This document shows, piece by piece, positions 14,879 through 23,189 of a stretch of 64,000 nucleotides of DNA. The translations under genes were made by a program, and so were the position numbers. Source of the DNA: Tumebacillus_A lipolyticus (GTDB lineage Bacteria; Bacillota; Bacilli; Tumebacillales; Tumebacillaceae); contig NZ_JBHUIO010000005.1 in the NCBI RefSeq assembly GCF_042682745.1, positions 992,001 to 1,056,000 on the forward strand, in the 5' to 3' direction. The notes under the pieces were generated by a model, which did not search any database, was not told the DNA's origin, and was given only the letters and a program-made list of their open reading frames with translations. Each line of letters starts with the position of its first letter. Position 1 is the first letter of the stretch.

Positions 14879-16096
14879 TCAAGCTTCCAATAAGGAGATC
14901 GCCTCTTCGAGACAGCTGCTTGCTTCCTCCAGCAGCTGCAACCGTTTGGCAACTTGTCCTAAAAGTTTAAACATCTCGCTGTGATACGAACTTGAGAGTC
15001 CGTTTTCCCGCAAGTGCTGCAAGATCTCCTTCATCCGCACGTAATCAACTTCGCTCGGCTGACTGCAGCTGCGTCGATAAAATTCCAGTCTCAGCGCATC
15101 CGCCTCCCGCTGCAAGTCGGCAGCTCGACGGCCGGCGATCTCAAACCAGCTTTGCGCCGACTCGCAGTCGCCACATTCGAGCAAAACTTCGCCCATCGAC
15201 TCATGGGCAAACAGCGAAGAAACATGGTCACCCGCCCGCTCGGACAGTTCGATCGCCCGCCTTAGATTGTCGATCGCCAAGTCGCTCTTCTTCCACTTCC
15301 GATACATCGACCCCAGCAGCGAGTAGATTCTCGCTTGCAGGTGATCGTCCCGATATGACTTGCCAAAATGGTCGAGCGCTCGAAAAGCGCAAGTTTCCGC
15401 CTCTTGCCAATTGCGCAGCCGAACATAGCAGCTGGCCAAGATGTAAAAATTCTTCACGCTCTTGTCGGGAGATGAGACTTCCTTGTCGTTTAAGTCGTCG
15501 ATGATCATCTCGATCACCTTCAGATAGGCGCCCGATTCGAGGTGCGCGATCGCCAAATCGTGCTTCACCTGATGGATCATCAGCGTGTCTTTCGAGCGAA
15601 TGGCGAGCTCCAGCGCGTAGTCCAGCCAGCAGACTGACGGCTTGTAAATGCCGCGGTGCATATAGGAGGCAGACTTCCGAAGCAAGGTGAGGATGCACTC
15701 GCGAGGCGCGCGCAGCTTTCGCTCAATCTTCCCCGCCGCGTCAAATGCGAACGTGATCCTCATCAGTTCCTCGATCCGCAACAGCGTATCTTCACTCACA
15801 TCGAATCTTCTATATCTTTCGTCAATTTCTCCGAGCAGAGAATTGTACCGTTCGTCCGTCTCACTGATCGCAACAGGTGCGATGTTAAAAAAGCTGGCCA
15901 GAGCGTCGAGCTTATCCTGCTCCACATCACCGATGTACCCCTCGCTCTCGATCCGATACAAAGTCGAGCGGCTGAGACCATACCCTTTGCACAACTCTGC
16001 AAATCGATTGATCCCCGCGATGCCTCTGTCAAAGCGCAACGCCTTCACATTTCGCGCGACCACTTCGTTATACGTTTCCACAGCAACTGTATCCAA
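14879..16096 (-). CDS. HTH-TPR (RRNPP-like) peptide receptor regulator
   Basis: About 405 aa from TTG 16096, which has GGAGGT six bases upstream; ATGs at 16129 and 16156 are possible but lack an SD. Residues 10-70 form an XRE-type helix-turn-helix (FAELCKGYGLSRSTLYRIES). The rest is helical repeats with TPR spacing (YALELAIRSKDTLMIHQVKH, ARIYSLLGSMYRKWKKSDLA, GEVLLECGDCESAQSWFEIA). The layout matches PlcR/Rgg/AimR-type cytoplasmic receptors for re-imported peptides. With the pro-peptide gene behind it, the pair probably controls the adjacent tail locus. Confidence 0.75.
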   Translation of the reverse strand: MDTVAVETYNEVVARNVKALRFDRGIAGINRFAELCKGYGLSRSTLYRIESEGYIGDVEQDKLDALASFFNIAPVAISETDERYNSLLGEIDERYRRFDVSEDTLLRIEELMRITFAFDAAGKIERKLRAPRECILTLLRKSASYMHRGIYKPSVCWLDYALELAIRSKDTLMIHQVKHDLAIAHLESGAYLKVIEMIIDDLNDKEVSSPDKSVKNFYILASCYVRLRNWQEAETCAFRALDHFGKSYRDDHLQARIYSLLGSMYRKWKKSDLAIDNLRRAIELSERAGDHVSSLFAHESMGEVLLECGDCESAQSWFEIAGRRAADLQREADALRLEFYRRSCSQPSEVDYVRMKEILQHLRENGLSSSYHSEMFKLLGQVAKRLQLLEEASSCLEEAISLLEA

Positions 16097-16156
16097 AGCA
16101 ACACCTCCGAACATATGTTCTGTTTTCATTGTACACAATTTCCCCTTTACAATCAA

Positions 16157-16643
16157 GTCATGTTTTAACCTCCGCTGTACTTGACCGATTTTTCAACGTC
16201 ATAAGCCTTGGTGAACGCGCCCGAAACGTCCTCCCAGCAAGCGATCCGATCGTTTCAAATTCAGGGAAGGAACTGCCGCTTACAGTCGCGGCCTCTTTTT
16301 TCCCGCATCGTTAAGATCTGCTTTGTTCGGACAAACTTCCTGCTGTATGCTCAATGCGCACGCTCGCTCGCGAAGCGGAGAGCGGACGCTTTTGCACTCG
16401 GCTGACTCGCGGGGATCGACCTGCTGCACCCGCCCTGACGAGATTCGGAAATTCTGTGGAAAAAGATCAAAGCTGGAGCTGAAAAGTTTGGTACAATGAG
16501 CATGTCGGTCGCTGGTGAGACATTTTTCAACAAAATGTTTCCCCAAGCGTGCCCCTGCAGAGACAACTTGCATCATCAAGTGTTGATCTGCGAGTATTAC
16601 AGTATAGGTAAAGCTATCATGGTTCTTATGGAGGGACTGTAAC
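16157..16643. other. 487-bp intergenic region between receptor and aspartate aminotransferase
   Basis: This stretch holds the divergent control regions of both genes. On the minus strand TTGATT and CACAAT, 17 bases apart (about 16130-16160), could be the receptor promoter, and GGAGGT-ATG-ACT-TGA near 16165 is a two-codon mini-ORF. I see no integrase, tRNA, att repeat or head gene, so the tail locus ends here. Confidence 0.5.
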
Positions 16644-17831
16644 ATGGCAATCGGACTTTCTGACCGAGTCAAAAGCATTGCACCTTCGCCGACTCTTTCG
16701 ATCGACGCCAAGACGAAACAGATGATCGCAGAGGGAATCGACGTGATCAACTTGAGCGTGGGCGAACCAGACTTCGGCACGCCGGAGGTGGCCTGCGCTG
16801 CTGGCAAGGCTGCGATCGATGAGCAATTTACCAAATACACGGCTGTGCCCGGCATCGTGGAGCTGCGCAAGAAGATCGCCGCTCAGTTGAAAGAGCGCCT
16901 CAACCTCGACTACACGGCGGACGACATCCTCGTCTCCTCCGGTGCGAAACACTCGCTCTACAACGCGTTCATGGCGCTGTGCAACAAGGGTGATGAGGTG
17001 ATTCTGCCCGCTCCGTACTGGGTGTCCTATCCGGAGATGATCCGCCTGGCAGAGGCGACGCCTGTGGTGATCGAGACGGACGAATCGACCGGGTTTAAGA
17101 TCACCCCCGAGCAGTTGGAGCAGGCGATCACGCCGAAGACCAAAGTGCTGTTGCTCAACTCGCCGAGCAACCCGACCGGAGCGGTCTACACGAAAGAAGA
17201 GCTGGCAGCGCTCGCCGATGTGATCAGCAAGCACGAGTTCTACGTGATCTCCGACGAGATCTACGACCAGCTCGTCTATGGGGTCGAACAGGTCAGCATC
17301 GCCACCTTTGGCGAGGAGATCAAAAAGCGCACCCTGCTGATCAACGGGTTTTCCAAAGCGTACTCGATGACCGGCTGGCGCGTCGGCTACATGGCAGGTG
17401 AGCGAGCGCTGATCAAGGCGATGACATCCTTTCAGAGCCATACGACCGCCAACCCGTCCTCCATCTCGCAAAAGGCGGCGGTGGGCGCGCTCGATCACAA
17501 AGACGAGCTGATGGTGCCCGAGTTCCGCTGGCGTCGCGACTATGTGCTCGATCGAATCGCCAAGATGCCCATGCTGAGCTGCGATACGCCGAGCGGTGCT
17601 TTTTACGTCTTCCCGAACTGCTCCGCCTGTTACGGCAAGTCGTTCCAGGGCCATCCGATCAACTCCTGCGACGATTTTGCCAGCCTGTTGCTGGAGCATG
17701 CGAAGATCGCTTTGGTCCCTGGCTCTGGCTTCGGTGCGCCGAACAACTTCCGCATCTCCTATGCCACTTCGCGCGACAATCTGAAGAAGGCGATGGATCG
17801 CTTGGAAGCGTTTATGCTAAGCGTTCAATAG
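16644..17831 (+). CDS. aspB: Class I aspartate aminotransferase
   Basis: A 395-aa PLP enzyme that transfers the amino group between aspartate and 2-oxoglutarate in the cytosol. It has the fold type I signatures: NLSVGEPDFGTP near residue 36, NSPSNPTG near 173, SDEIYDQLVY, and the PLP Lys238 in GFSKAYSMTGWRVGY. Length and motifs fit the AspB/aspartate transaminase subgroup. Substrate use beyond aspartate cannot be read from sequence. It is monocistronic with a strong terminator. Confidence 0.93.
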   Translation: MAIGLSDRVKSIAPSPTLSIDAKTKQMIAEGIDVINLSVGEPDFGTPEVACAAGKAAIDEQFTKYTAVPGIVELRKKIAAQLKERLNLDYTADDILVSSGAKHSLYNAFMALCNKGDEVILPAPYWVSYPEMIRLAEATPVVIETDESTGFKITPEQLEQAITPKTKVLLLNSPSNPTGAVYTKEELAALADVISKHEFYVISDEIYDQLVYGVEQVSIATFGEEIKKRTLLINGFSKAYSMTGWRVGYMAGERALIKAMTSFQSHTTANPSSISQKAAVGALDHKDELMVPEFRWRRDYVLDRIAKMPMLSCDTPSGAFYVFPNCSACYGKSFQGHPINSCDDFASLLLEHAKIALVPGSGFGAPNNFRISYATSRDNLKKAMDRLEAFMLSVQ

Positions 17832-17885
17832 GTGCTGATCAGGCCCGCTAGGTCCCGCTTTTCCCATAAGTTCCATCTCGATACA

Positions 17886-17935
17886 AACGAACCCCCCAAG
17901 GCCGCGAAACGTGCGAGCTTGAGGGGTTCGTTTTT
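17886..17935 (+). terminator. Terminator after aspB
   Basis: Arms AACGAACCCC and GGGGTTCGTT enclose a loop of about 27 bases and are followed by TTTTT on the plus strand. Confidence 0.8.
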
Positions 17936-18003
17936 CCTATCGGCTGAATCCGAATCGGGGGCTGACAGCAAACGCTCTCTGCGCCGCCCCCGCTCGACAT
18001 CAT

Positions 18004-18249
18004 TCACTTCTCGTCTTCGTAACAGCCGGTCGTTCCGTGCAGGTTGCCGTGCGGGTCGGAAAACTGGCCGTCGTTCTTGATCTGGATCAGGCCCGCTTGG
18101 TTCAGCTCGTCCAGCACTTCAAACAGGCTGTCGCGCTTCTGCTCGGGCAGTCGTCTCACAAACTGGTTGATCTGCTCGGTGCTCGCCTGCTGGGTAAAAT
18201 GCACCCCGCCCAGGCGAGCGTGCCAATCTTGCTCCTTCTCTGCTGCCAT
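18004..18249 (-). CDS. Uncharacterised 81-aa protein
   Basis: A small acidic soluble protein (begins MAAEKEQDWHARLGGVHFTQ). A central helical stretch (QINQFVRRLPEQKRDSLFEVLDELNQAGL) resembles a two-helix bundle and the C-terminus is Gly/His-rich (DPHGNLHGTTGCYEDEK). It has a plausible SD and stands alone between convergent and divergent neighbours. I do not recognise the family. Confidence 0.7.
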   Translation of the reverse strand: MAAEKEQDWHARLGGVHFTQQASTEQINQFVRRLPEQKRDSLFEVLDELNQAGLIQIKNDGQFSDPHGNLHGTTGCYEDEK

Positions 18250-18371
18250 CGGTCATTCCCTCCCCAAAGTCTCATGTCACGCATAGTATTTTCCACGCCC
18301 AATCTCCATATCCGCCCACACGCCACCTTCTGCTTTTCCATATGTTGATATTGAAACTGGAGGTGTGAATC

Positions 18372-18974
18372 GTGGCTGGAAAATCGAAAACATCTGGCGC
18401 ACTTCGCAAGCGCGTGCGCAAACTTGAGGCAAAGCTGACAGATTTACAGCCGGGCCATCCTTCGTATACTCATAAAAAACGACTGCTGCAGCAGGAGATT
18501 CAGCTTGCCAAAGCACAGATAAATCAGAGGCGCAGCAAGAGGGGCGGACGAAGCGCCGCAAGCTCCTCTGCGGCAACAACTGCCGCCCAGAAAAAGCCGC
18601 CGTTGCCGGGGGGCGCATCGTTCCCCAGCTTCCAACTGCCGAGCCCGAAGAGCCCGACCTTCTATGAGGATTCGATCAAATCGCTCGGGCAGTTGCGCTC
18701 GCTCTGCAAGCAGTGCGTCACCTACATGCAGCGGGCCGATCAGATGATGGACTCCCTGCACGGAGTCGGTTCGAACCTCCATTCGGCTGGCGTCCTGCCC
18801 AAGCTGATGAAAGGAAACGTCAAAGAGCTGACGACAGGAGATTGGGCCTCGCTGTTGATGGCCTTCCTCAACTCCCCGATCTCCGGAGCGATCTTTGGCG
18901 GTGGCGGTGGTGGTGCAAGCGGCGAAAGTGAAAGTGCTGCAGAAAAGCCGGCGCAAGACGGGGAAGCGAGCTGA
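18372..18974 (+). CDS. Uncharacterised 200-aa protein with Gly-rich tail
   Basis: It starts at GTG 18372 behind GGAGGTG. Residues 1-60 are a highly basic coiled segment (RKRVRKLEAKLTDLQ), 60-95 a Ser/Ala/Pro-rich linker, 95-165 a compact helical domain (SLGQLRSLCKQCVTYMQRAD), and the end is GGGGGGASGESE. There is no signal peptide or membrane segment. The composition recalls small spore- or nucleoid-associated proteins, but I cannot assign it. Confidence 0.7.
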   Translation: MAGKSKTSGALRKRVRKLEAKLTDLQPGHPSYTHKKRLLQQEIQLAKAQINQRRSKRGGRSAASSSAATTAAQKKPPLPGGASFPSFQLPSPKSPTFYEDSIKSLGQLRSLCKQCVTYMQRADQMMDSLHGVGSNLHSAGVLPKLMKGNVKELTTGDWASLLMAFLNSPISGAIFGGGGGGASGESESAAEKPAQDGEAS

Positions 18975-19080
18975 TCGCACCCCGTCATTTTTTGTGCGGA
19001 GGAGCATGTTGTGACCTGCTCGATTCGGGTGAGGGAGCGTGAGGATCTAAGGGCTATCATTGAAACTCCGCCTGACAAGC

Positions 19081-19120
19081 AACAAGGAACTGCTCTCGTC
19101 CCTGCGAGCAGTTCCTTGTT
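19081..19120. terminator. Bidirectional terminator-like hairpin
   Basis: A perfect 15-bp inverted repeat (AACAAGGAACTGCTC and its complement) with a 10-base loop lies between two convergent genes. It is followed by short T-rich stretches on both strands rather than a clean T-run. Confidence 0.6.
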
Positions 19121-19130
19121 GGAGTGGCGA

Positions 19131-19529
19131 TCAGTCTTTCGGCTTGATGAACTTTTTCATCTCTTTGAGCGTGGCGTCGTCCACTTTGCCGTTGCCGTAT
19201 TTTTTTACGAGATCTTCGACGTTGGCAGTAGGCTTCCCGCCTTTCGTCGCATCCTTGTACGCTTTCATAAACATGTTCAGTCTTTCCTCGTTTACCGGAA
19301 TCTTCAGCTGGTCGGCAAAGCGTTTCGCCATATTCTTGACATTTTCCGCATCTTGCCACTGATCGGGCGTTGTCTTGTGCACCTCGTTGAGCATGCCGAG
19401 CAGACCGCCTTTGTTCACCGTCTTCAGCCGATCTTTCAGTTGGTCCCCGAGACTTGGAGGCTTCGCTTGCGGCTGCGCAGCGCCAGACTTCTGTCCTTCG
19501 CTCCGAGTTTTCTTCCCCTTTTTCGCCAA
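19131..19529 (-). CDS. Uncharacterised 132-aa basic protein
   Basis: A Lys-rich soluble protein (begins MAKKGKKTRSEGQKSGAAQP). Residues 30-130 look like a helical domain (LGDQLKDRLKTVNKGGLLGM, then VEDLVKKYGNGKVDDATLKEM). It has a good start and a shared terminator with the convergent 200-aa gene. No family recognised. Confidence 0.7.
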   Translation of the reverse strand: MAKKGKKTRSEGQKSGAAQPQAKPPSLGDQLKDRLKTVNKGGLLGMLNEVHKTTPDQWQDAENVKNMAKRFADQLKIPVNEERLNMFMKAYKDATKGGKPTANVEDLVKKYGNGKVDDATLKEMKKFIKPKD

Positions 19530-19698
19530 GTTCTACACCCTCCCGTTCTCTTGTGAAATCACTACTATAGTATGGTAGAGCCCTGCTGAACGAAACGGAT
19601 GCCTCCGCCCATTTTTGCTCAGATACTGCCTGTAGGGCGCAGGCGGGCATGGAACCTCACCGCTTGGAAAGGCTATGGGGTGGGAGGTGTGGCAAGCG

Positions 19699-19896
19699 AT
19701 GAACAGATTTTGGACATTTGTCGAGCGCATGAACCTGATGCTGTGGATCGCGGTGATCTTCTTCTTTCACCTGATCCTCTATCTGACGCTGGGGACGGCT
19801 GGCTGGCTTTTCGCTACCCTGCTGGCGACGGCAACCTACACGGCCGCTCTGTTGCTGTTAAAAGCGTATGTGCGCAGATCGAGCAAGCGGGGGTGA
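19699..19896 (+). CDS. Small two-helix membrane protein
   Basis: About 65 aa from ATG 19699, chosen because GGGAGGTG lies ten bases before it; an upstream ATG at 19675 has no SD. Two hydrophobic segments (LMLWIAVIFFFHLILYL and LFATLLATATYTAALLLL) are followed by a basic cytoplasmic tail (KAYVRRSSKRG). Function unknown. Confidence 0.65.
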   Translation: MNRFWTFVERMNLMLWIAVIFFFHLILYLTLGTAGWLFATLLATATYTAALLLLKAYVRRSSKRG

Positions 19897-20148
19897 TGAA
19901 CCCCCGGTTTGTTTGAAATGATTAAACTTCCTCAATCCCCACAGAGTAGACGCTCCTTCTTACCTTCAGCCACCAACGATGCACCTCCTCGGTCAATTCG
20001 TTACTTCAATACTCCCAATTCCGCATGCTGATCCCTAAAGATGAAGATGAGTTCCTCACCAGTTCCGCTTTCTGAAAATCTATTGAAAATACTAACTTAT
20101 TCAGGGACAATAGAAGAAAACAATTGATCGGACGAGGAGCACAATCGA

Positions 20149-20361
20149 TGTACGATATCATTGATGTTACGCAATGGAAACGTTCAGAAGAAAGTGCGTC
20201 AGGTTCCAAAGATAAAGAATGGCGAATTTGCCCTTCGACGGGCAGATATGGGCTGGTCAAAAAACCCGGTCTCCTGTTTGGAGGAAAACAGAGATCCGCA
20301 AAAGCCTCATACTGGGGAAGCTTGGTCGGAAAAAATAGCCTCGAATGAGGTGAGAAAGTGA
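20149..20361 (+). pseudogene. Truncated, frameshifted HipA-like kinase N-terminus
   Basis: ATG 20149 has GAGGAG upstream and begins MYDIIDVTQWKRSEESASGS, then DKEWRICPSTGRYGLVKKPG, which fits the start of HipA-like (CtkA-type) kinases. After LLFGG the protein-like sequence continues one frame over as NRDPQKPHTGEAWSEKIASN, matching the family's GEHWSEKIA motif, and then stops. Only about 65 of roughly 300 residues remain; the catalytic part is gone and the HIRAN gene follows at once. A frameshift plus deletion is the simplest explanation. Confidence 0.6.
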
Positions 20362-21032
20362 GATCATCGACCGATCGCTTGATTTTGATGTGGAGCAACC
20401 CGGTAACAAAGGCGAACTGTAAAATCGGTTTATTGAGCAAATCGGATGCTGGCTATCAATTCAAATATCTAAAAGAGGATGTTCGAGCCGCCTATGATTT
20501 TGGATTTACCAATCTAGCTGGCTTCCCTGATCTGGATGAGGTTTATCGTTCCCCAAAATTATTTTCGGTGTTCGAACGCCGAATCCCAAGTGCTAGCCGT
20601 AAAGAGTTTAAAAACGTAGTTAAGAGCTTTCATCTGACCGAGTATCATGATCTTCAGTGGGAGTACCTGCGGGTTACCAAAGGGAGGCTAGCCACAGATC
20701 GGCTGTTCTTCTTGGAGCCGATAAAAATCGAGAAAAACGTTATCAATCTGGTGTTTGAAATCGCAGGATGGAAACCATTGAATCAAGAGCAAGATCTAAT
20801 CCCGAAGGTTTTTCCGGACCAGACATTAGACTTGCGATTTGAGCCTGACAACCCGAGTGACCAGAAGGCAATTCGGTTGATGACACAAGAGGAAGTACCT
20901 GTTCGCATTGGGTATGTGCCAAAGCCTTACAACGATGCAATTCATTTTTGGATTCAAAAAAATATCAAATTCAACGCCAAAATTCAAACCTTCTTGACGA
21001 GAAGCAAGGCTTTAGACCTGTTGTGGCCTTAA
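20358..21032 (+). CDS. HIRAN-domain protein, HipA-kinase partner type
   Basis: A 224-aa protein starting at GTG 20358. Residues 8-130 (LMWSNPVTKANCKIGLLSKS, then FTNLAGFPDLDEVYRS and RLATDRLFFLEPI) and a C-terminal HIRAN-like segment (LDLRFEPDNPSDQKAIRLMT, then RIGYVPKPYNDAI) match the HIRAN proteins encoded next to HipA-like kinases. HIRAN domains bind DNA 3' ends in helicases; the role in this pair is unknown. The kinase partner is decayed here. Confidence 0.7.
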   Translation: MRSSTDRLILMWSNPVTKANCKIGLLSKSDAGYQFKYLKEDVRAAYDFGFTNLAGFPDLDEVYRSPKLFSVFERRIPSASRKEFKNVVKSFHLTEYHDLQWEYLRVTKGRLATDRLFFLEPIKIEKNVINLVFEIAGWKPLNQEQDLIPKVFPDQTLDLRFEPDNPSDQKAIRLMTQEEVPVRIGYVPKPYNDAIHFWIQKNIKFNAKIQTFLTRSKALDLLWP

Positions 21033-21200
21033 CAGGAAAACTTCCGATGGATCGCAATTTGAAAAGCTTTCTTCCCAAGATGGATGAGTTTATTCAAAAA
21101 GCTGATCTCCCAGCAGAATCAGGCTTTTAAAAAGTGGAGTGGTATCTACCAACTCCCTTTTTTGTTCATCGTTTCATAAAAGGCCGAACAGAAAAAGCGA

Positions 21201-21243
21201 AAGACGGTTCACATTCTTCATCATCTGCGAGCCGTCTTTTCTT
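21201..21243. terminator. Bidirectional terminator
   Basis: Arms AAAGACGG and CCGTCTTTT with a long loop sit between the HIRAN gene (plus) and the small membrane gene (minus). T-runs follow on both strands. Confidence 0.6.
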
Positions 21244-21321
21244 CTACTCTCCTCCTTCATCAACCGATCAAGTCATAATATCGCCATCATCACTCCTCGA
21301 GCCTTTGTTCGTAAAGATCCT

Positions 21322-21480
21322 TCAGGAATTTTGTTTCTTCTTCCCTGGCAATCGAAACAAGATGAAAACTAGCATCCAAAAGATCGCACCGTTGATCGTT
21401 TGCGACATATCGCCTGTCAGCAATAGACTTGAAAACAACCCGAGCAAGATACTGATCACAACTTCAAACAATCTTGCCAT
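21322..21480 (-). CDS. 52-aa membrane protein
   Basis: It starts at ATG 21480 with a very strong SD (AAAGGAGGAG). Two hydrophobic helices (VVISILLGLFSSLLL and GAIFWMLVFILFRL) are separated by a short polar turn, and the C-terminus is basic (PGKKKQNS). Unknown function. Confidence 0.7.
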   Translation of the reverse strand: MARLFEVVISILLGLFSSLLLTGDMSQTINGAIFWMLVFILFRLPGKKKQNS

Positions 21481-21737
21481 CTGATCTCCTCCTTTTCGTC
21501 CGAAACGGGCGGCATGTTTTGAATTAGATGCACCTTTATGACGATACCGCTCTTACTCACACATATCCACCATTAGATGTATAAATAACAAAATAACCAT
21601 TACAATATATTAAAAATAAACCAACAGCATTTATTATGCTTCCATCAAACTTAACGTGATGATGGGTTTTTATTTTGATATATTTTCTTTGTGTGATATT
21701 ATTATCATAAATATACAAAATAGAAAGGCTGTGCATT

Positions 21738-22376
21738 ATGTCAAATCAGTATAAGTCTATTCTGAGCATTCTTATGGTAGGAGTGTTCACTTTATCTTTT
21801 ACACTAGAAGCATCGGCATACGAGTTAATCGGCCACAAGTTAACACAAGCTCCATATAATAGGTACTACTGGAACGACACTGTTACCACAAATCTTGGTG
21901 GATTCAATGCAAAGAATAACTGCGACCTTGCTGTATCAGCGTGGAGCAGCTCACCAAATACGAAGATCTATCTTCACAAAACTACATCTCAGGTAGAGTC
22001 AATCATGGATTTCCATTCAATTTTCAAAGCTGATGCAAATGAGCTGGGTTGGATTGTGTTCTTTAATGGGAGCACTCAGATACAACCCTCCGTTTCAGAT
22101 TACAGTTGGGTCAAAATGCACATTAACACGAATGGAAACATCAATTGGATGCAGGATCCTACTAGCTATAAGTACGTTGAGGCGAATGGAAAACAACAAC
22201 ATGTTTGGGCTCATGAAGCAGGTCATGGTTTTGGATTAGATCACGTGTGGGCTGCAAGTTGGAACGCGAATGTCCTTATGACCCCTACTCCTAGCTCCTA
22301 TTATAATTATGGAACTAAAGGACCTAAAGATGATGAGGTAGCCGGCGTCCAAGCAATTTATGGGAAACTATATTGA
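21738..22376 (+). CDS. Secreted matrixin-like zinc metalloprotease
   Basis: A 212-aa protein with a Sec signal peptide (SILSILMVGVFTLSFTLEASA, cut near residue 27). The zinc-binding motif HEAGHGFGLDHV lies near residues 152-163, followed by a Met-turn candidate (NVLMTPTPSS), the metzincin/matrixin layout. There is no pro-domain, so it is short for the family. The gene and its upstream region are clearly more AT-rich than the neighbours, which suggests horizontal transfer. It is followed by a coupled secreted protein gene. Confidence 0.82.
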   Translation: MSNQYKSILSILMVGVFTLSFTLEASAYELIGHKLTQAPYNRYYWNDTVTTNLGGFNAKNNCDLAVSAWSSSPNTKIYLHKTTSQVESIMDFHSIFKADANELGWIVFFNGSTQIQPSVSDYSWVKMHINTNGNINWMQDPTSYKYVEANGKQQHVWAHEAGHGFGLDHVWAASWNANVLMTPTPSSYYNYGTKGPKDDEVAGVQAIYGKLY

Positions 22377-22396
22377 ATAGAAAGGATGTGTTTTAT

Positions 22397-23065
22397 TTGA
22401 AAAAAAAGATATGGTTTCCTATTGCATTTGCTCTCATTGTAACAACTCTAGCACTCGTCATAACTTCAAACGATCAGTTCATTGATCAGCCAGAGTTTGT
22501 CACTGAAGCGACCCATCCCACCCTGAGTTCCCACGGTAACTACGAACGGCTTTTTAAAAATGTTGAAGAAATCTACCAATTCTCCGATCTAGTGGCCGAG
22601 ATCACAGTAACAGACCAGGAATCACTTGAAGGAGATGTGCCGACAGCTGTTCAAACCCGCTCGGCCGTTCAAGTTAATAAGGTATACAAAGGTTCGCCTG
22701 ACCTGAAATCGATCGTGATCACAGAGTCGGGAGGCATCACCGACCTGAGCAAAATCAAGAAAAGTTTTGACACGAGCAACCAGAATCAAGGTTTGGTTGA
22801 AATCACTCCGGAAGGCTCCCCAGTGATCAAACCACAGAACACTTACCTTGTCTTTTTAAAAGATACAAAAGATGCATACTGGGGCTACACAATTTCTGGC
22901 TCAATACAAGGCAAGATCCGTTTGAATGAATCCAACATGAAAGGCGTCATCACCGTTCAAAAGGACGAGTATGAGAAATCGAAAGACCTGTTCTTTCTAC
23001 AACGCGATTACGCGGGAAAGGACAAAACAGAATTGGAATCGAAACTCAGCAAGTTAAAACAATAA
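22397..23065 (+). CDS. Membrane-anchored extracytoplasmic protein, uncharacterised
   Basis: About 222 aa from TTG 22397 (AAAGGA nine bases upstream); a longer frame from TTG 22373 overlaps the protease stop. An N-terminal signal/anchor (KKKIWFPIAFALIVTTLALV) is followed by an exported domain with VYKGSPDLKSIVITESGG and NTYLVFLKDTKDAYWGY, a pattern seen in secreted proteins of spore formers without known function. It lies 20 bases after the protease gene in the same direction, so the two are probably co-transcribed. Confidence 0.72.
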   Translation: MKKKIWFPIAFALIVTTLALVITSNDQFIDQPEFVTEATHPTLSSHGNYERLFKNVEEIYQFSDLVAEITVTDQESLEGDVPTAVQTRSAVQVNKVYKGSPDLKSIVITESGGITDLSKIKKSFDTSNQNQGLVEITPEGSPVIKPQNTYLVFLKDTKDAYWGYTISGSIQGKIRLNESNMKGVITVQKDEYEKSKDLFFLQRDYAGKDKTELESKLSKLKQ

Positions 23066-23084
23066 CCCCACAATTCCCCACTCA

Positions 23085-23126
23085 AAAAGACCGTTCACAG
23101 CGCTTCTCCACTGCGAACGGTCTTTT
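23085..23126. terminator. Bidirectional terminator
   Basis: Arms AAAAGACCGTTC and GAACGGTCTTTT around an 18-base loop, between convergent genes. Confidence 0.88.
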
Positions 23127-23189
23127 CCACTCACTTTCTTAGTCAGCCCTTATGCAGCCGATCGCCTACTATCGGACGACCTCGCTCGC

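Noticed and set aside
1..16643. Complete inducible prophage
   Set aside because: No integrase, att duplication, repressor/Cro pair, replication, terminase, portal or capsid gene is visible in the window. The part left of position 1 is unknown, so this is provisional.
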